A stretch of 64,000 nucleotides of DNA from an uncultured Acidobacteriota bacterium (GTDB lineage: Bacteria; Acidobacteriota; Blastocatellia; RBC074). Positions 1 through 8,431 of the stretch are shown here, in pieces (the stretch's first letter is position 1; each line of letters starts with the position of its first letter). Below the pieces are notes generated by a model, which saw only the letters and a list, made by a program, of their open reading frames with translations, was not told where the DNA came from and did no database searches. The DNA lies in contig CADECP010000001.1 in assembly GCA_902825875.1 (NCBI GenBank), positions 62,001-126,000 on the forward strand, read 5' to 3'. The position numbers and the translations under genes were made by a program.

Positions 1-66
1 GGCGAAAATCCGATGCAGGCATCGTGGGAGTTCTCGCAAGGATTTCTTGCGCGACTCAATTCGTAA
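1..66 (+). CDS. Possible C-terminal end of an upstream gene (partial)
   Basis: Frame 1 is open from the window edge to a TAA at 64-66, giving 21 residues that end in LARLNS. It would be the tail of a gene upstream of the tRNA. In many bacteria ispE precedes a tRNA-Gln and prs, so ispE is a guess from gene order only; the residues here do not identify the protein. The frame may also be open by chance. Confidence 0.3.
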   Translation, partial: GENPMQASWEFSQGFLARLNS

Positions 67-94
67 TTTTCAAGATCGCAATTATTAAGCTTGT

Positions 95-169
<75 letters not shown>

Positions 170-179
170 CAAATGCAAT

Positions 180-250
180 GATGAGTGCTGAGGATTGAGC
201 TAACGAGTGACGATCAAAATCAATCACTCTGTCGGTTCTCAGCACTCATC
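180..250. repeat. Intergenic palindrome A (tRNA-Gln/prs gap)
   Basis: A perfect 13-bp inverted repeat, GATGAGTGCTGAG at 180-192 and its complement at 238-250, encloses a second inverted pair GAGTGA/TCACTC (205-210 and 224-229). The words of the arm recur in slightly altered form inside it. It could fold as a nested hairpin in the transcript ahead of prs. It is structurally like elements B to H but has a different sequence. Confidence 0.8.
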
Positions 251-267
251 GTTATTTATAGAGAGCC

Positions 268-1215
268 GTGAAAAGCCTTCAAATCTTTTCGGGCAACGCC
301 CACCGCTCACTGGCTGAAGAAATTTGCCAGTATTTGGGAATCGGACTGGGTCGAGCCAACACAACACGCTTTCCTGACGGAGAATTCAACTTCCAGATTC
401 TGGAAAATGTACGCGGCGGAGATGTTTTCATCGTGCAATCTACCTGCCCGCCGGTTGATTCGCACCTGATGGAATTGCTGATTATGATTGACGCTTTCCG
501 GCGTTCATCGGCGGATCGCATTACGGCGGTAATTCCTTATTACGGTTATGCTCGCGGCGACAAAAAAGACAGGCCGCGAATTCCGATTTCGGCTCGGCTG
601 GTGGCCAATCTGATTACCACAGCCGGAGCGAATCGAGTCCTGGCAGTTGATCTGCACGCGCCGCAGATTCAAGGCTTTTTTGACATTCCGGTAGATCACC
701 TGTTTGCGGCTCCGGTGATGATTGATTATTTCGACAGCAACCCGATTGAAGATTTGGTGGTTGTCGCACCCGATCCCGGTGGAGCCGAGCGCGCCAGAGC
801 TTACGCAAAACGCCTGAACGCCGATTTCGCCATCGTTGACAAGCGTCGGGACAAATCGCAGCCCGGTCATTCCGAAGCGGAAGTGATGCACGTGGTCGGC
901 AATGTCGAAGGCCGCAACGCCTTGATCGTTGACGATATGGTGGATACCGCCGGAACGCTGACGAAAGTCGCTGAGGCATTGCACAAAAAAGGCGCGCAGA
1001 AAATTTTGACAAGTTGTGTTCACGCAGTTCTTTCCGGCAACGCCATCGAGCGCATTTGCAGTTCGCCGCTCGAAAAGGTGATTACTACCAATTCAATGCC
1101 GCCCAAAGAAGAGTGCGCGCCGTCCAGGTTTGAATACCTGAGCATTGCGCCGTTGCTGGCCGAAGCGATCAAGTCCATTCACGAAGAAAGTTCGGTCAGC
1201 CGGTTATTCATCTAG
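268..1215 (+). CDS. prs: Ribose-phosphate pyrophosphokinase
   Basis: This enzyme makes 5-phosphoribosyl-1-pyrophosphate from ribose 5-phosphate and ATP for nucleotide, histidine and tryptophan synthesis in the cytosol. The 315-residue product has the normal family length. It shows the N-terminal FSGNAHRSLAEEI start, the flexible catalytic-loop region with KDRPR (about residues 93-97), the metal-binding DLHAPQIQGFF segment and the PRPP loop DDMVDTAGT at 222-230. The start is GTG at 268, with GAGAG at 261-265 as ribosome-binding site. It is first in a prs-rplY-pth order that is common in bacteria. Confidence 0.97.
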   Translation: MKSLQIFSGNAHRSLAEEICQYLGIGLGRANTTRFPDGEFNFQILENVRGGDVFIVQSTCPPVDSHLMELLIMIDAFRRSSADRITAVIPYYGYARGDKKDRPRIPISARLVANLITTAGANRVLAVDLHAPQIQGFFDIPVDHLFAAPVMIDYFDSNPIEDLVVVAPDPGGAERARAYAKRLNADFAIVDKRRDKSQPGHSEAEVMHVVGNVEGRNALIVDDMVDTAGTLTKVAEALHKKGAQKILTSCVHAVLSGNAIERICSSPLEKVITTNSMPPKEECAPSRFEYLSIAPLLAEAIKSIHEESSVSRLFI

Positions 1216-1249
1216 TTTTTTGAGATTTGAACTCATCTGAAGGAGAGTT

Positions 1250-1888
1250 ATGAGCTTCGATAACAGCATTTCATTGTCTGCATCAAATCGCACAGAGCGG
1301 GGCAAAAACGCTTCGCGCCGGTTGCGAGCCGCCAATCTGGTTCCTGTCACTGTGTACGGCGGAGGTCACGAGGCCACCAGCGCGACGGTTGCCAAACGCG
1401 AATTTGCTTCGCTGATCCGCCATCACGGACGGAATGTCATTTTCACACTCGATGTCGAAGGCGCTGCAACTCCGGTCAAGATTGCCGATGTGCAGATTGA
1501 TCCGATCAAAGGCTTTTTGGTTCACGCCGACCTGATGCGGATTTCGTTGACCGAAAAAGCCAAATTCGATGTGCAGATCAAAATTGTCGGCGAAGCCGAC
1601 GGAGTCAGAAATTTCGGTGGCATTCTGGATGTTCCTACTCATACGCTCGAAATTCGCTGTTTGCCGACAGATATTCCGTCAGTCATCGAAGTTGATGTCA
1701 CCAACCTCGGACTCGGCGCTCACTTGAGCGTCAAGGATTTGAAGCTGGGCGATGAGATCGAATTGTTGGACGACCCTGAAAAAGTTTTGGCGACTGTTGT
1801 TTCTCCGAAGGCGGAAGAAACTGCTGAAGCCGGAGCCGCCGAACCTGAAGTCATCAAGAAGGGTAAAGGCGAGGAAGACAAAAAGTAA
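1250..1888 (+). CDS. rplY: 50S ribosomal protein L25/general stress protein Ctc
   Basis: This protein binds 5S rRNA in the large ribosomal subunit. At 212 residues it is the long TL5/Ctc form: an N-terminal L25 beta-barrel (about 1-95) followed by the second beta domain (about 100-190) and an acidic/lysine-rich tail ending GKGEEDKK. The start ATG at 1250 follows AAGGAG at 1240-1245. It sits 34 bp after prs and just before pth, the usual prs-ctc-pth order. Confidence 0.95.
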   Translation: MSFDNSISLSASNRTERGKNASRRLRAANLVPVTVYGGGHEATSATVAKREFASLIRHHGRNVIFTLDVEGAATPVKIADVQIDPIKGFLVHADLMRISLTEKAKFDVQIKIVGEADGVRNFGGILDVPTHTLEIRCLPTDIPSVIEVDVTNLGLGAHLSVKDLKLGDEIELLDDPEKVLATVVSPKAEETAEAGAAEPEVIKKGKGEEDKK

Positions 1889-1926
1889 TTTTGGAATGCC
1901 GGTTAGTCACGGCAATCTGCGGCTTT

Positions 1927-2487
1927 ATGTGGTTGATCGTTGGCCTAGGCAATCCCGGTGCGAAATACGAATTTACGCGCCACAATTGCGGATTCCTGGT
2001 GATTGATGAACTGGCACGCAGAGACGGGCGCGAAATTCGCACTCCCGAATGTCAGGCGCTGACTGCGAAAATTTCCGTCGGTGATGAACAAGCTGTCATC
2101 GCCAAGCCGCAAACGTTCATGAATTTGAGCGGAGTTTCAGTCGCGGCTTTGAAGCAAAAGCACGAAGTCACTGATCTTTCAAAAATTCTGCTGATTAGCG
2201 ACGATCTGGCAATGCCGTTCGGCAAACTGCGACTTCGACTGAAAGGCAGTGCAGGCGGCCAAAACGGGTTGAAATCTGTGATTGCCAAGCTCGGAACACA
2301 GGAGTTTCCGCGATTACGATTGGGCATTGCTCCGGATCACCCGATTGGAGACGCTGCGGAGTTCGTTCTTTCCGAATTCCCGAAAAAAGATCGTCAGGCG
2401 CTGGCTGAAATAGTGACGCTGGCGGCAGATGCAGTAGAAGCTATTTTGACAAAAGGCATCGCGGAAGCGATGTCGAAATACAACTAA
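1927..2487 (+). CDS. pth: Peptidyl-tRNA hydrolase
   Basis: This cytosolic enzyme frees tRNA from stalled peptidyl-tRNA. The diagnostic opening VGLGNPG, the catalytic His19 in TRHNCGF, the MNLSG segment and the SDDL and GGQNGLKS motifs are all present. The frame is open upstream to a TTG at 1891, but homologs begin directly before LIVGLGNPG, so ATG 1927 is preferred; it gives 186 residues, the normal size. No strong ribosome-binding site is visible, which suggests translational coupling to rplY, whose stop is 36 bp upstream. Confidence 0.94.
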   Translation: MWLIVGLGNPGAKYEFTRHNCGFLVIDELARRDGREIRTPECQALTAKISVGDEQAVIAKPQTFMNLSGVSVAALKQKHEVTDLSKILLISDDLAMPFGKLRLRLKGSAGGQNGLKSVIAKLGTQEFPRLRLGIAPDHPIGDAAEFVLSEFPKKDRQALAEIVTLAADAVEAILTKGIAEAMSKYN

Positions 2488-2491
2488 CGGG

Positions 2492-2571
2492 CGAAAGCTG
2501 AATGATGAAGGCTGAATGATGAATCGGCGAAAACTAGATTCATCGTTCTTCGTTCATAATTCATACTTTCG
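2492..2571. repeat. Intergenic palindrome B (pth/rpsF gap)
   Basis: The left arm holds two direct copies of GCTGAATGATGAA (2497-2509 and 2511-2523). The right arm holds the complementary words as ATTCATCGTTCTTCGTTCAT and ATTCAT. The outer ends CGAAAG (2492-2497) and CTTTCG (2566-2571) also pair. The element fills most of the gap between pth and rpsF. It shares architecture with A and C to H, but not sequence. Confidence 0.8.
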
Positions 2572-2630
2572 TCTCTCCTTGCTTGTCGGCTTTGAGCTGG
2601 CAGGCTATTTCATCCACAAGGAGGATTGAA

Positions 2631-3023
2631 TTGAGAACCTACGAACTGGTGTTCATATCTTCGCCAAACAGCACCGAAGAAGATATAACCAAACTCACTT
2701 CCCAAATCGAACACGCCGTCACTGATCGCGGAGGCAAGATCGTCAAGGTCGAACCTTGGGGCCGCCGCAAACTCGCTTATCGCATTGATAAATTCGACGA
2801 AGGCATTTACACGCTGGTTCATATCGAAGGAACCGGCCAGGAAATTGCTGAAGCTGAGCGTCGTTTGCGCGTCAACGATTCGGTCATTCGATACATGTCC
2901 GTGCGTACCGACGAAGACCTGAAACGCGCCGCAAAAGTGAAAGCGAAACGCAGAGCGGTTGTCGCTTTAACTCCTGTCGAAAATGACGACGACGACGTTT
3001 TTGACGACGATCTGGGTTCATAA
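2631..3023 (+). CDS. rpsF: 30S ribosomal protein S6
   Basis: S6 binds 16S rRNA together with S18 in the platform of the small subunit. The protein opens RTYELVFI, the family hallmark, and contains the GxRKLAYRI and VNDSVIRYMSVRTDED segments. A perfect AAGGAGG at 2618-2624 lies six bases before TTG 2631, so this TTG is the likely start; the frame is open further upstream but without support. The 130 residues end in an acidic tail rich in aspartate. It is followed by rpsR and rplI in the standard order. Confidence 0.95.
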   Translation: MRTYELVFISSPNSTEEDITKLTSQIEHAVTDRGGKIVKVEPWGRRKLAYRIDKFDEGIYTLVHIEGTGQEIAEAERRLRVNDSVIRYMSVRTDEDLKRAAKVKAKRRAVVALTPVENDDDDVFDDDLGS

Positions 3024-3118
3024 TCCGCGACGACGTTTCGCTCCCGGTTTGAATGGGAGCCGCGAATTTGAAAATACGGCATTTCGAATGTATGCCGCTT
3101 ACGATTGGGAGAATTGTT

Positions 3119-3391
3119 ATGGCTGAAATGGAAAACGAAGAGAGAGAAAGAAATAGCAGAACGGGGCGAAGTTCCCGTCCGTCGCGTCGCCGCCGTGTTT
3201 CGCGGTTGACGTCAGAGCGCATTGATTACATTGACTACAAAGACACCAAGCTTTTGCAGTCATTCATTGCCGAAAACGGCAAAATTCTGCCGCGCCGCCT
3301 GACGGGCGTCAGCGCCTGGCAACAACGCAAATTGACTGAGGCGATCAAACGCGCACGCAACATCGCGTTGCTGCCTTACACGAAATACTAA
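3119..3391 (+). CDS. rpsR: 30S ribosomal protein S18
   Basis: S18 forms a heterodimer with S6 on the small subunit. The core matches the family: [16 protein letters not shown], then [19 protein letters not shown] and [14 protein letters not shown]. The N-terminal 35 residues are charged (Glu, then Arg/Ser rich). ATG 3119 has GGGAG at 3107-3111 as ribosome-binding site; an open frame from 3053 has none. Length is 90 residues. There is no ssb between rpsF and rpsR. Confidence 0.96.
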   Translation: MAEMENEERERNSRTGRSSRPSRRRRVSRLTSERIDYIDYKDTKLLQSFIAENGKILPRRLTGVSAWQQRKLTEAIKRARNIALLPYTKY

Positions 3392-3475
3392 TTGTCGGTC
3401 GTCGGGATTGGTGATTGGTGGCTGGTTATAGCCTAAAAATTTAACCGGCAACCGACAACCGATAACTGACAACCG
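3392..3475. repeat. Intergenic palindrome C (rpsR/rplI gap)
   Basis: The left arm (about 3392-3430) is a run of related words such as TTGTCGGT, GTCGGG, ATTGGTG and ATTGGTGG. The right arm (about 3442-3475) is the complementary run AACCGGC, AACCGAC, AACCGATAAC, TGACAACC. A short AT-rich centre separates the arms. The element begins immediately after the rpsR stop and ends at the rplI ribosome-binding site. Confidence 0.75.
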
Positions 3476-3491
3476 GAGAGGAGTTGACGCT

Positions 3492-3959
3492 ATGCCAATG
3501 ATGGAACTTTTGCTCAAAGAAGATGTGGAACATCTCGGCGCGCGCGGAGATGTTGTCAAGGTTCGGCCAGGATATGGTCGGAACTATTTGTTGCCGCGCG
3601 GATTCGCCATTCAGGCTACGCCGGGCAATGTCAAACAAATCGAATTGCAACGTCGTGCGCTGTTGAAGAAAGAAGCGACGGAACGCGATGCCGCTACTCA
3701 ACAAGCTGAACTGGTCAAGGAACTCACGCTTGCGTTTGCCCGCAAGGTCGGCGAGCACGGGATGCTTTACGGTTCGGTTACATCCATGGATATTGCCGAA
3801 GCTTTTGCCGCCAAGGGCTTCGAAATTGACCGCCGCAAAATCCAACTTAAAGACCCGATTAAAGAACCGGGCGATTACGAAGTTGCCGTCAAACTTCACC
3901 GTGAAGTTACGACCAACGTCAAAGTCGTCGTCAAAAACGAAGAAGAAGCTGTTGCATAA
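3492..3959 (+). CDS. rplI: 50S ribosomal protein L9
   Basis: L9 binds 23S rRNA domain V through its N-terminal domain. The diagnostic segment V(R)PGYGRNYLLPRGFA is present (about residues 25-40), followed by the long connecting helix (about 45-80) and the C-terminal domain ending in KVVVKNEEEAVA. Length is 155 residues, as usual. GGAGAGGAG at 3475-3483 precedes ATG 3492; in-frame ATGs at 3498 and 3501 are alternatives. Confidence 0.96.
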   Translation: MPMMELLLKEDVEHLGARGDVVKVRPGYGRNYLLPRGFAIQATPGNVKQIELQRRALLKKEATERDAATQQAELVKELTLAFARKVGEHGMLYGSVTSMDIAEAFAAKGFEIDRRKIQLKDPIKEPGDYEVAVKLHREVTTNVKVVVKNEEEAVA

Positions 3960-3998
3960 GCACTGCGCGACGGTTTTGCATCAACGTACTTTTGATAA

Positions 3999-4026
3999 AC
4001 AGGGACGCAATCAAATGCGTCCCTGT
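3999..4026 (+). terminator. Hairpin downstream of rplI
   Basis: ACAGGGACGCA (3999-4009) pairs perfectly with TGCGTCCCTGT (4016-4026) around a six-base loop. It is followed by AGCTATTTGAAT, so the U tract is weak. It sits 40 bp after rplI and before the subtilase gene. It probably ends or attenuates the ribosomal-protein transcript. Confidence 0.6.
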
Positions 4027-4185
4027 AGCTATTTGAATCACTGAAATTTCCGCCTATAACTATGCCGGTGCAGCGCCTCCGCACTGGTTTTCAACTTCAA
4101 TCCGCTAATTCTGTTTGTTCACCGGCAACTCCCCGCCAGTGGCAAAATCAACCTTCTCAGCAACGAATCACAAGGAGAATCCACA

Positions 4186-5517
4186 ATGGCCAAAGACAAA
4201 TCGAAAAAGAAAAGCAATGCTTCACCAACAGCAGGCGCGTCGAATCATTCGCCGGCACAGCAACAGACGACTGAAACCACAGGGCGCTATTTGGTGTTGA
4301 TGCGCGAAGGCTCCGTCAAAACCAACATCGAGGCTTTGAAGAATGTCGCAGGCGTCAAAGTCGCCAGCAGTTCCGATTTCAAAAAAGGCGCTGTGAACAT
4401 GGAAACGTTGGGCGGCGCCCAGGCGATGCTTTTTGAATCGCTGAATGTGGCAGTTGTTGACGCTCCGCCTGAACAGACCGAAGCGTTGAGTTTCGCCATC
4501 AACGCGGACAATCCAATTCTGGCCATGGAACCTGAACGAGTGGTTCACGCTATCGGCGATGCGGCAACCGAATACCTGCGTGGTTATCGTGATGGGGTCA
4601 ATCACCTGACTGACCAAATGCTTGGAATCACCAAAGAAGAGGTTTCAGCCGCCGCAAGCATCAATCAGTCAAAACTGACTTGGGGATTGCAATTGACGAA
4701 TGCGAGCGTGTCACAGTTTACCGGCAAAGGCATCAAAGTCGCTGTGCTCGATACCGGTCTGGATTTAGGGCATCCGGATTTCGCCGGTCGCAAGATCACT
4801 TCTCAATCGTTTATTGCCAACGAAACAGTGCAGGATGGAAACGGACACGGAACGCATTGCATCGGAACCGCTTGCGGATCGTTGAAGCCAAAGAAATTGC
4901 CTCGTTACGGCGTTGCTTACGAAGCCGAAATCTTTGCCGGTAAGGTGCTCAGCAATCGCGGCAGCGGCGCGGATGGAGGAATTCTGGCGGGCATTGATTG
5001 GGCGATTACCAATGGTTGTGTCGTGATTTCGATGTCGCTCGGTGCTGAGGTTTTACCTGGCGAAGGGTATTCGCAGATTTATGAAAACGTCGCCAAGCGC
5101 GCCTTGGGTGTCGGTTCGTTGATCGTCGCCGCTGCCGGCAATGAAAGCGAGCGCCCTGGTCGAATTGCTCCGGTTGGTCACCCAGCCAATTGCCCTTCGA
5201 TTTTGGCAGTGGCGGCGATTGATAAAAAACTGCGGATCGCTTCGTTCTCCTGCGGAGGCATCAACCCTGATGGCGGCGGTGTGGACATCGCCGGGCCGGG
5301 AGTGGATGTTCGTTCTTCGGTTCCACGTAACAAACTTTATCGGGAATTGAGCGGAACCAGCATGGCCACGCCGCACGTCGCGGGAATCGCCGCGTTGTTT
5401 GCACAATCCGACCCTGCGTTGAGAGGTTTCGCGCTGTGGGCGACCTTGATTGCACACGCCAAACGATTGAATTTGCCTTCGCGCGATGTCGGCATGGGAT
5501 TGGTTCAGGCTCCCTAA
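4186..5517 (+). CDS. Subtilisin-like serine peptidase (family S8)
   Basis: The catalytic triad is visible: Asp189 in VLDTG, His221 in NGHGTHC and Ser392 in GTSMATPHVAG. The oxyanion-hole Asn319 lies in AAAGNES. Residues 1-30 are lysine/serine/glutamine-rich with no hydrophobic signal peptide, so export by the general route is not supported. Residues about 33-125 could be a propeptide-like region, from the RYLVLMREG segment onward. AAGGAG at 4172-4177 precedes ATG 4186. A 77-residue gene 21 bp downstream resembles a separate propeptide/inhibitor domain. The pair interrupts the common rplI-dnaB order. Confidence 0.92.
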   Translation: MAKDKSKKKSNASPTAGASNHSPAQQQTTETTGRYLVLMREGSVKTNIEALKNVAGVKVASSSDFKKGAVNMETLGGAQAMLFESLNVAVVDAPPEQTEALSFAINADNPILAMEPERVVHAIGDAATEYLRGYRDGVNHLTDQMLGITKEEVSAAASINQSKLTWGLQLTNASVSQFTGKGIKVAVLDTGLDLGHPDFAGRKITSQSFIANETVQDGNGHGTHCIGTACGSLKPKKLPRYGVAYEAEIFAGKVLSNRGSGADGGILAGIDWAITNGCVVISMSLGAEVLPGEGYSQIYENVAKRALGVGSLIVAAAGNESERPGRIAPVGHPANCPSILAVAAIDKKLRIASFSCGGINPDGGGVDIAGPGVDVRSSVPRNKLYRELSGTSMATPHVAGIAALFAQSDPALRGFALWATLIAHAKRLNLPSRDVGMGLVQAP

Positions 5518-5538
5518 ATCACCTGTGAGGTAAGACAG

Positions 5539-5772
5539 ATGAGCAAGGTTAATGTTTCTGTCGCAGACGATCATCTGAGCCGTTTTGCCGACGTCGTCGC
5601 GCGTTGTCGCAAAGCCGGGCTGAAAGTCGAGCACGAGATGAAATCCATTGGTGTGATCTCCGGTTCGATTGACGATGAGGCGTTGAATAAGCTGCGCCGG
5701 GTTAAAGGCGTGTCGCACATCGAATCGGAAAGTTCATTTCAACTCGCGCCGCCCAACAGCGATGTGCAGTAA
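5539..5772 (+). CDS. Small I9-propeptide-like protein next to the subtilase
   Basis: This 77-residue soluble protein starts KVNVSVADDHL and contains IGVISGSIDDEALNKLRRVKGVSHIE. The pattern of beta-alpha-beta units ending in a GV-x-x-IE strand is typical of the inhibitor-I9 (subtilisin propeptide) fold. It lies 21 bp downstream of an S8 peptidase. By inference it could act in trans as an inhibitor or folding helper of that peptidase. Similar small proteins are sometimes labelled ketohydroxyglutarate aldolase in databases; at this length that name is implausible. A weak GAGGT precedes ATG 5539. Confidence 0.75.
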   Translation: MSKVNVSVADDHLSRFADVVARCRKAGLKVEHEMKSIGVISGSIDDEALNKLRRVKGVSHIESESSFQLAPPNSDVQ

Positions 5773-5870
5773 GGAAAGTCCGGGCAAATCAGAAAAAGGC
5801 AGACTTTTCAGACTTGCCCGGACTTCTACAGACTTTCCAAGACCTTTCAAGACTCTTCAAGGCTCTTCAT
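5773..5870. repeat. Intergenic palindrome D with tandem tail (before dnaB)
   Basis: AAGTCCGGGCAA (5776-5787) pairs perfectly with TTGCCCGGACTT (5814-5825). This is followed by tandem near-copies of a ten-base word: AGACTTTCCA, AGACCTTTCA, AGACTCTTCA, AGGCTCTTCA (5830-5870). GGAAAGTC at the left edge can pair with GACTTTCC in the tail. The element fills the gap between the small subtilase partner and dnaB. Confidence 0.8.
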
Positions 5871-5887
5871 AACTGAGGACACAGAAT

Positions 5888-7285
5888 ATGGCCGGTAACG
5901 GTTCAGGTGGAGATTTCACTTTAGAAAAATCGCTGCCCAGCAATGTGGATGCTGAGCGAATGATCCTGGGCGTGATCCTGCTCGATAATGTCACCATTAA
6001 TCAGGCCGCCGAGCATCTGAAGCCGGAAGATTTCTTTTTGCCTTCGCACCGCCGCATCTTTGAAAAAATGCTGAAGCTGTACGAAGAGGGGCAGGGGATT
6101 GACCCATTGACCTTGCAGGAAGAGCTGCGTCGTGCCGGAGAACTCGATCAGGTTGGCGGCCCGGCTTACATCGCCTCGTTGTTTGACGGCGTGCCGCGAT
6201 TTTCCAACATCGAAAGTTACGTCAAAATTGTCAAAGGCAAGGGCATGCTGCGCCGGTTGGTTGGCGCAGGTAATCAGATCATGCAAATGGCTTTTGACGA
6301 CGAAGACTTGCCGGAAGATATTCTGGATAGGGCCGAGCGTCTGATCCTGTCTATTGCAGAAGACCGCATCAAACAAGGTTTCGCTCACATCGGAGATGTC
6401 GCCGAAAAACAACTCCACACCATCGAAGAAGTCGCCGCGCGCCAGGAAGTGGTTACCGGCATCGCCACCGGATTTACCGATCTGGATTACATGACTTCGG
6501 GCTTGCAACGCGGCGACCTGATTATCGTCGCGGCTCGTCCGAGCATGGGAAAAACCGCGTTCAGTTTAAACATCGCGCAAAATGCTGCACTGGGTCAGGA
6601 CTCATCCGGGCGAGTTCACGAAGGGCGTCAAAAAGCCGTCGTCGGCGTTTTCTCATTGGAAATGAGCAAGGAGCAATTGGTTCAGCGTCTGATGTGTTCT
6701 CAGGCGCAAGTGGACGCGCATCGTTTGCGAAGCGGCATGCTCAACAAAGACGACTGGCGGAAATTGGCTCTGGCTGTTGGTGAATTGTCCCAAGCCGATA
6801 TTTTTCTGGATGACACGCCCGGCATCACCACGCTGGAAGTTCGCGCCAAAGCTCGACGGTTGAAGAACGAACAGAAGCGGCTTGATCTGCTGATTATTGA
6901 TTACCTGCAATTGATGAGCGGCAAATCAGGACGCTCGGAATCTCGCCAACAGGAAGTCTCGCAGATTTCGCGCGAACTGAAGATTCTGGCCAAAGAACTC
7001 GAAGTCCCATTAATTGCACTGTCCCAGCTTTCACGCGCAACCGAAACTAGAACCGATCATCGGCCACAACTTTCTGACCTTCGCGAAAGCGGTAGCATTG
7101 AACAGGACGCGGACGTGGTGATGTTCATTTACCGCGAAGAGGTCTACAAGCCGGAAACGGAAAGGCAGAACATCGCCGAAATCATCGTCGGCAAACAGCG
7201 CAACGGCCCGATTGGCAACGTCGAACTGGTCTTTCGCAAGGCGCTAACACGATTCCATGATCTGTCGCGTGAAGCGATGGAATAA
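5888..7285 (+). CDS. dnaB: Replicative DNA helicase DnaB
   Basis: This is the hexameric ATP-driven helicase that unwinds DNA at the replication fork. The DnaB N-terminal domain covers about residues 15-115 ([17 protein letters not shown]). The RecA-like domain follows, with Walker A RPSMGKT at 217-223, VFSLEMS, the Walker B stretch [10 protein letters not shown] and the C-terminal [22 protein letters not shown]. The 465 residues are normal, with no intein or insertion. It is followed after six bases by alr. Confidence 0.97.
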   Translation: MAGNGSGGDFTLEKSLPSNVDAERMILGVILLDNVTINQAAEHLKPEDFFLPSHRRIFEKMLKLYEEGQGIDPLTLQEELRRAGELDQVGGPAYIASLFDGVPRFSNIESYVKIVKGKGMLRRLVGAGNQIMQMAFDDEDLPEDILDRAERLILSIAEDRIKQGFAHIGDVAEKQLHTIEEVAARQEVVTGIATGFTDLDYMTSGLQRGDLIIVAARPSMGKTAFSLNIAQNAALGQDSSGRVHEGRQKAVVGVFSLEMSKEQLVQRLMCSQAQVDAHRLRSGMLNKDDWRKLALAVGELSQADIFLDDTPGITTLEVRAKARRLKNEQKRLDLLIIDYLQLMSGKSGRSESRQQEVSQISRELKILAKELEVPLIALSQLSRATETRTDHRPQLSDLRESGSIEQDADVVMFIYREEVYKPETERQNIAEIIVGKQRNGPIGNVELVFRKALTRFHDLSREAME

Positions 7286-7291
7286 AGTTTC

Positions 7292-8431
7292 ATGTCGCAA
7301 TTCCCACTACATCGTCCAACCTGGGCGGAAATTTCTCTTTCCGCGTTGATCGAAAATTATCGAACACTGAAACGCCAATTGACCGGAAACGCTCAATTGA
7401 TAGCCGTTGTTAAAGCGAATGCCTACGGACACGGAGCGGTTGAGTGCGCGCGTGCTTTGGCAGAAGCCGGCGCTGATTGGTTCGGCGTGGCGTTGGTCGA
7501 AGAAGCAGTTGAATTGCGTCAGGCTGGCATCAAACGACCTGTGTTTTGTCTCGGAGGATTTTGGCGAACTCAGGGCGAATTGATTCTGGCGCACGAACTG
7601 ACTCCGGCGTTGTTCCGAATGGATTTGGCCGAAGAGTTGAACGCGCGTGCCACCGAAGCCGGGCGAATCGTCAATTTCCATTTGAAAGTGGACACAGGAA
7701 TGGGGAGGTTGGGAGTTCCTTTTTCCAACCTGATTGAGTTTGCCCGCGCGTTGAAGCAGTTCGATCATCTGAAACTTGATGGCGTCATGACTCATTTCGC
7801 AGACGCCGATGGAATCGAAACCGATTACACCGAATCGCAGATTCGCCGCTTTGAAGAATCTGTTGTGATGTTGCGCGAACTTGGCTTTCAACCAACTTGG
7901 CGACAGGCGGCCAACAGCGCCGGACTGCATGCGTTTCCGAATTCTCACGGAAATCTGGCTCGTGCCGGCGCGGCAATGTACGGACTGACGCGCGACGTGC
8001 TTTCGCCCAGGTTGACGGCTCCGCCGTTGCACCCGGTGATGGCGTTGAAATCGCGCATCGTGATGCTGAAAACCGTTCCCGCCGGAACTTCGCTTGGATA
8101 CGGCTGTTCGTTCACGACCAAACGGGAAAGCCGTATCGCTACTTTACCGGTAGGTTATGCCGACGGGTTTCGCCGTACGCTCTCGAACAAAGGCCGAGTC
8201 ATCGTTCGCGGCCAGTTCGCGCCGATTGTTGGTCGCGTCAGCATGGATTTGACGATGGTGGATGTGACCGACGTTTCAGGAGTTCAGCTTGGCGATGAAG
8301 CCACGCTGCTTGGAAAACAAGACAACTTGAAAATCGTCGCCGAAGACCTGGCCGAACAAATCGGCACGATCTCTTATGAAATCGTCACAGGCATTTCTGC
8401 CAGAGTTCCGCGCCAATACATTCCTGCTTAA
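7292..8431 (+). CDS. alr: Alanine racemase
   Basis: This PLP enzyme converts L-alanine to D-alanine for peptidoglycan. The PLP lysine is Lys41 in [10 protein letters not shown] and the catalytic tyrosine is Tyr270 in [22 protein letters not shown] and the terminal [16 protein letters not shown] are also present. It is 379 residues long, as expected. Its start lies six bases after dnaB, suggesting coupling. Its TAA overlaps the stop codon of the convergent giant gene (8428-8431). A diverged second copy of its last 17 codons stands at 13911-13964. Confidence 0.97.
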   Translation: MSQFPLHRPTWAEISLSALIENYRTLKRQLTGNAQLIAVVKANAYGHGAVECARALAEAGADWFGVALVEEAVELRQAGIKRPVFCLGGFWRTQGELILAHELTPALFRMDLAEELNARATEAGRIVNFHLKVDTGMGRLGVPFSNLIEFARALKQFDHLKLDGVMTHFADADGIETDYTESQIRRFEESVVMLRELGFQPTWRQAANSAGLHAFPNSHGNLARAGAAMYGLTRDVLSPRLTAPPLHPVMALKSRIVMLKTVPAGTSLGYGCSFTTKRESRIATLPVGYADGFRRTLSNKGRVIVRGQFAPIVGRVSMDLTMVDVTDVSGVQLGDEATLLGKQDNLKIVAEDLAEQIGTISYEIVTGISARVPRQYIPA

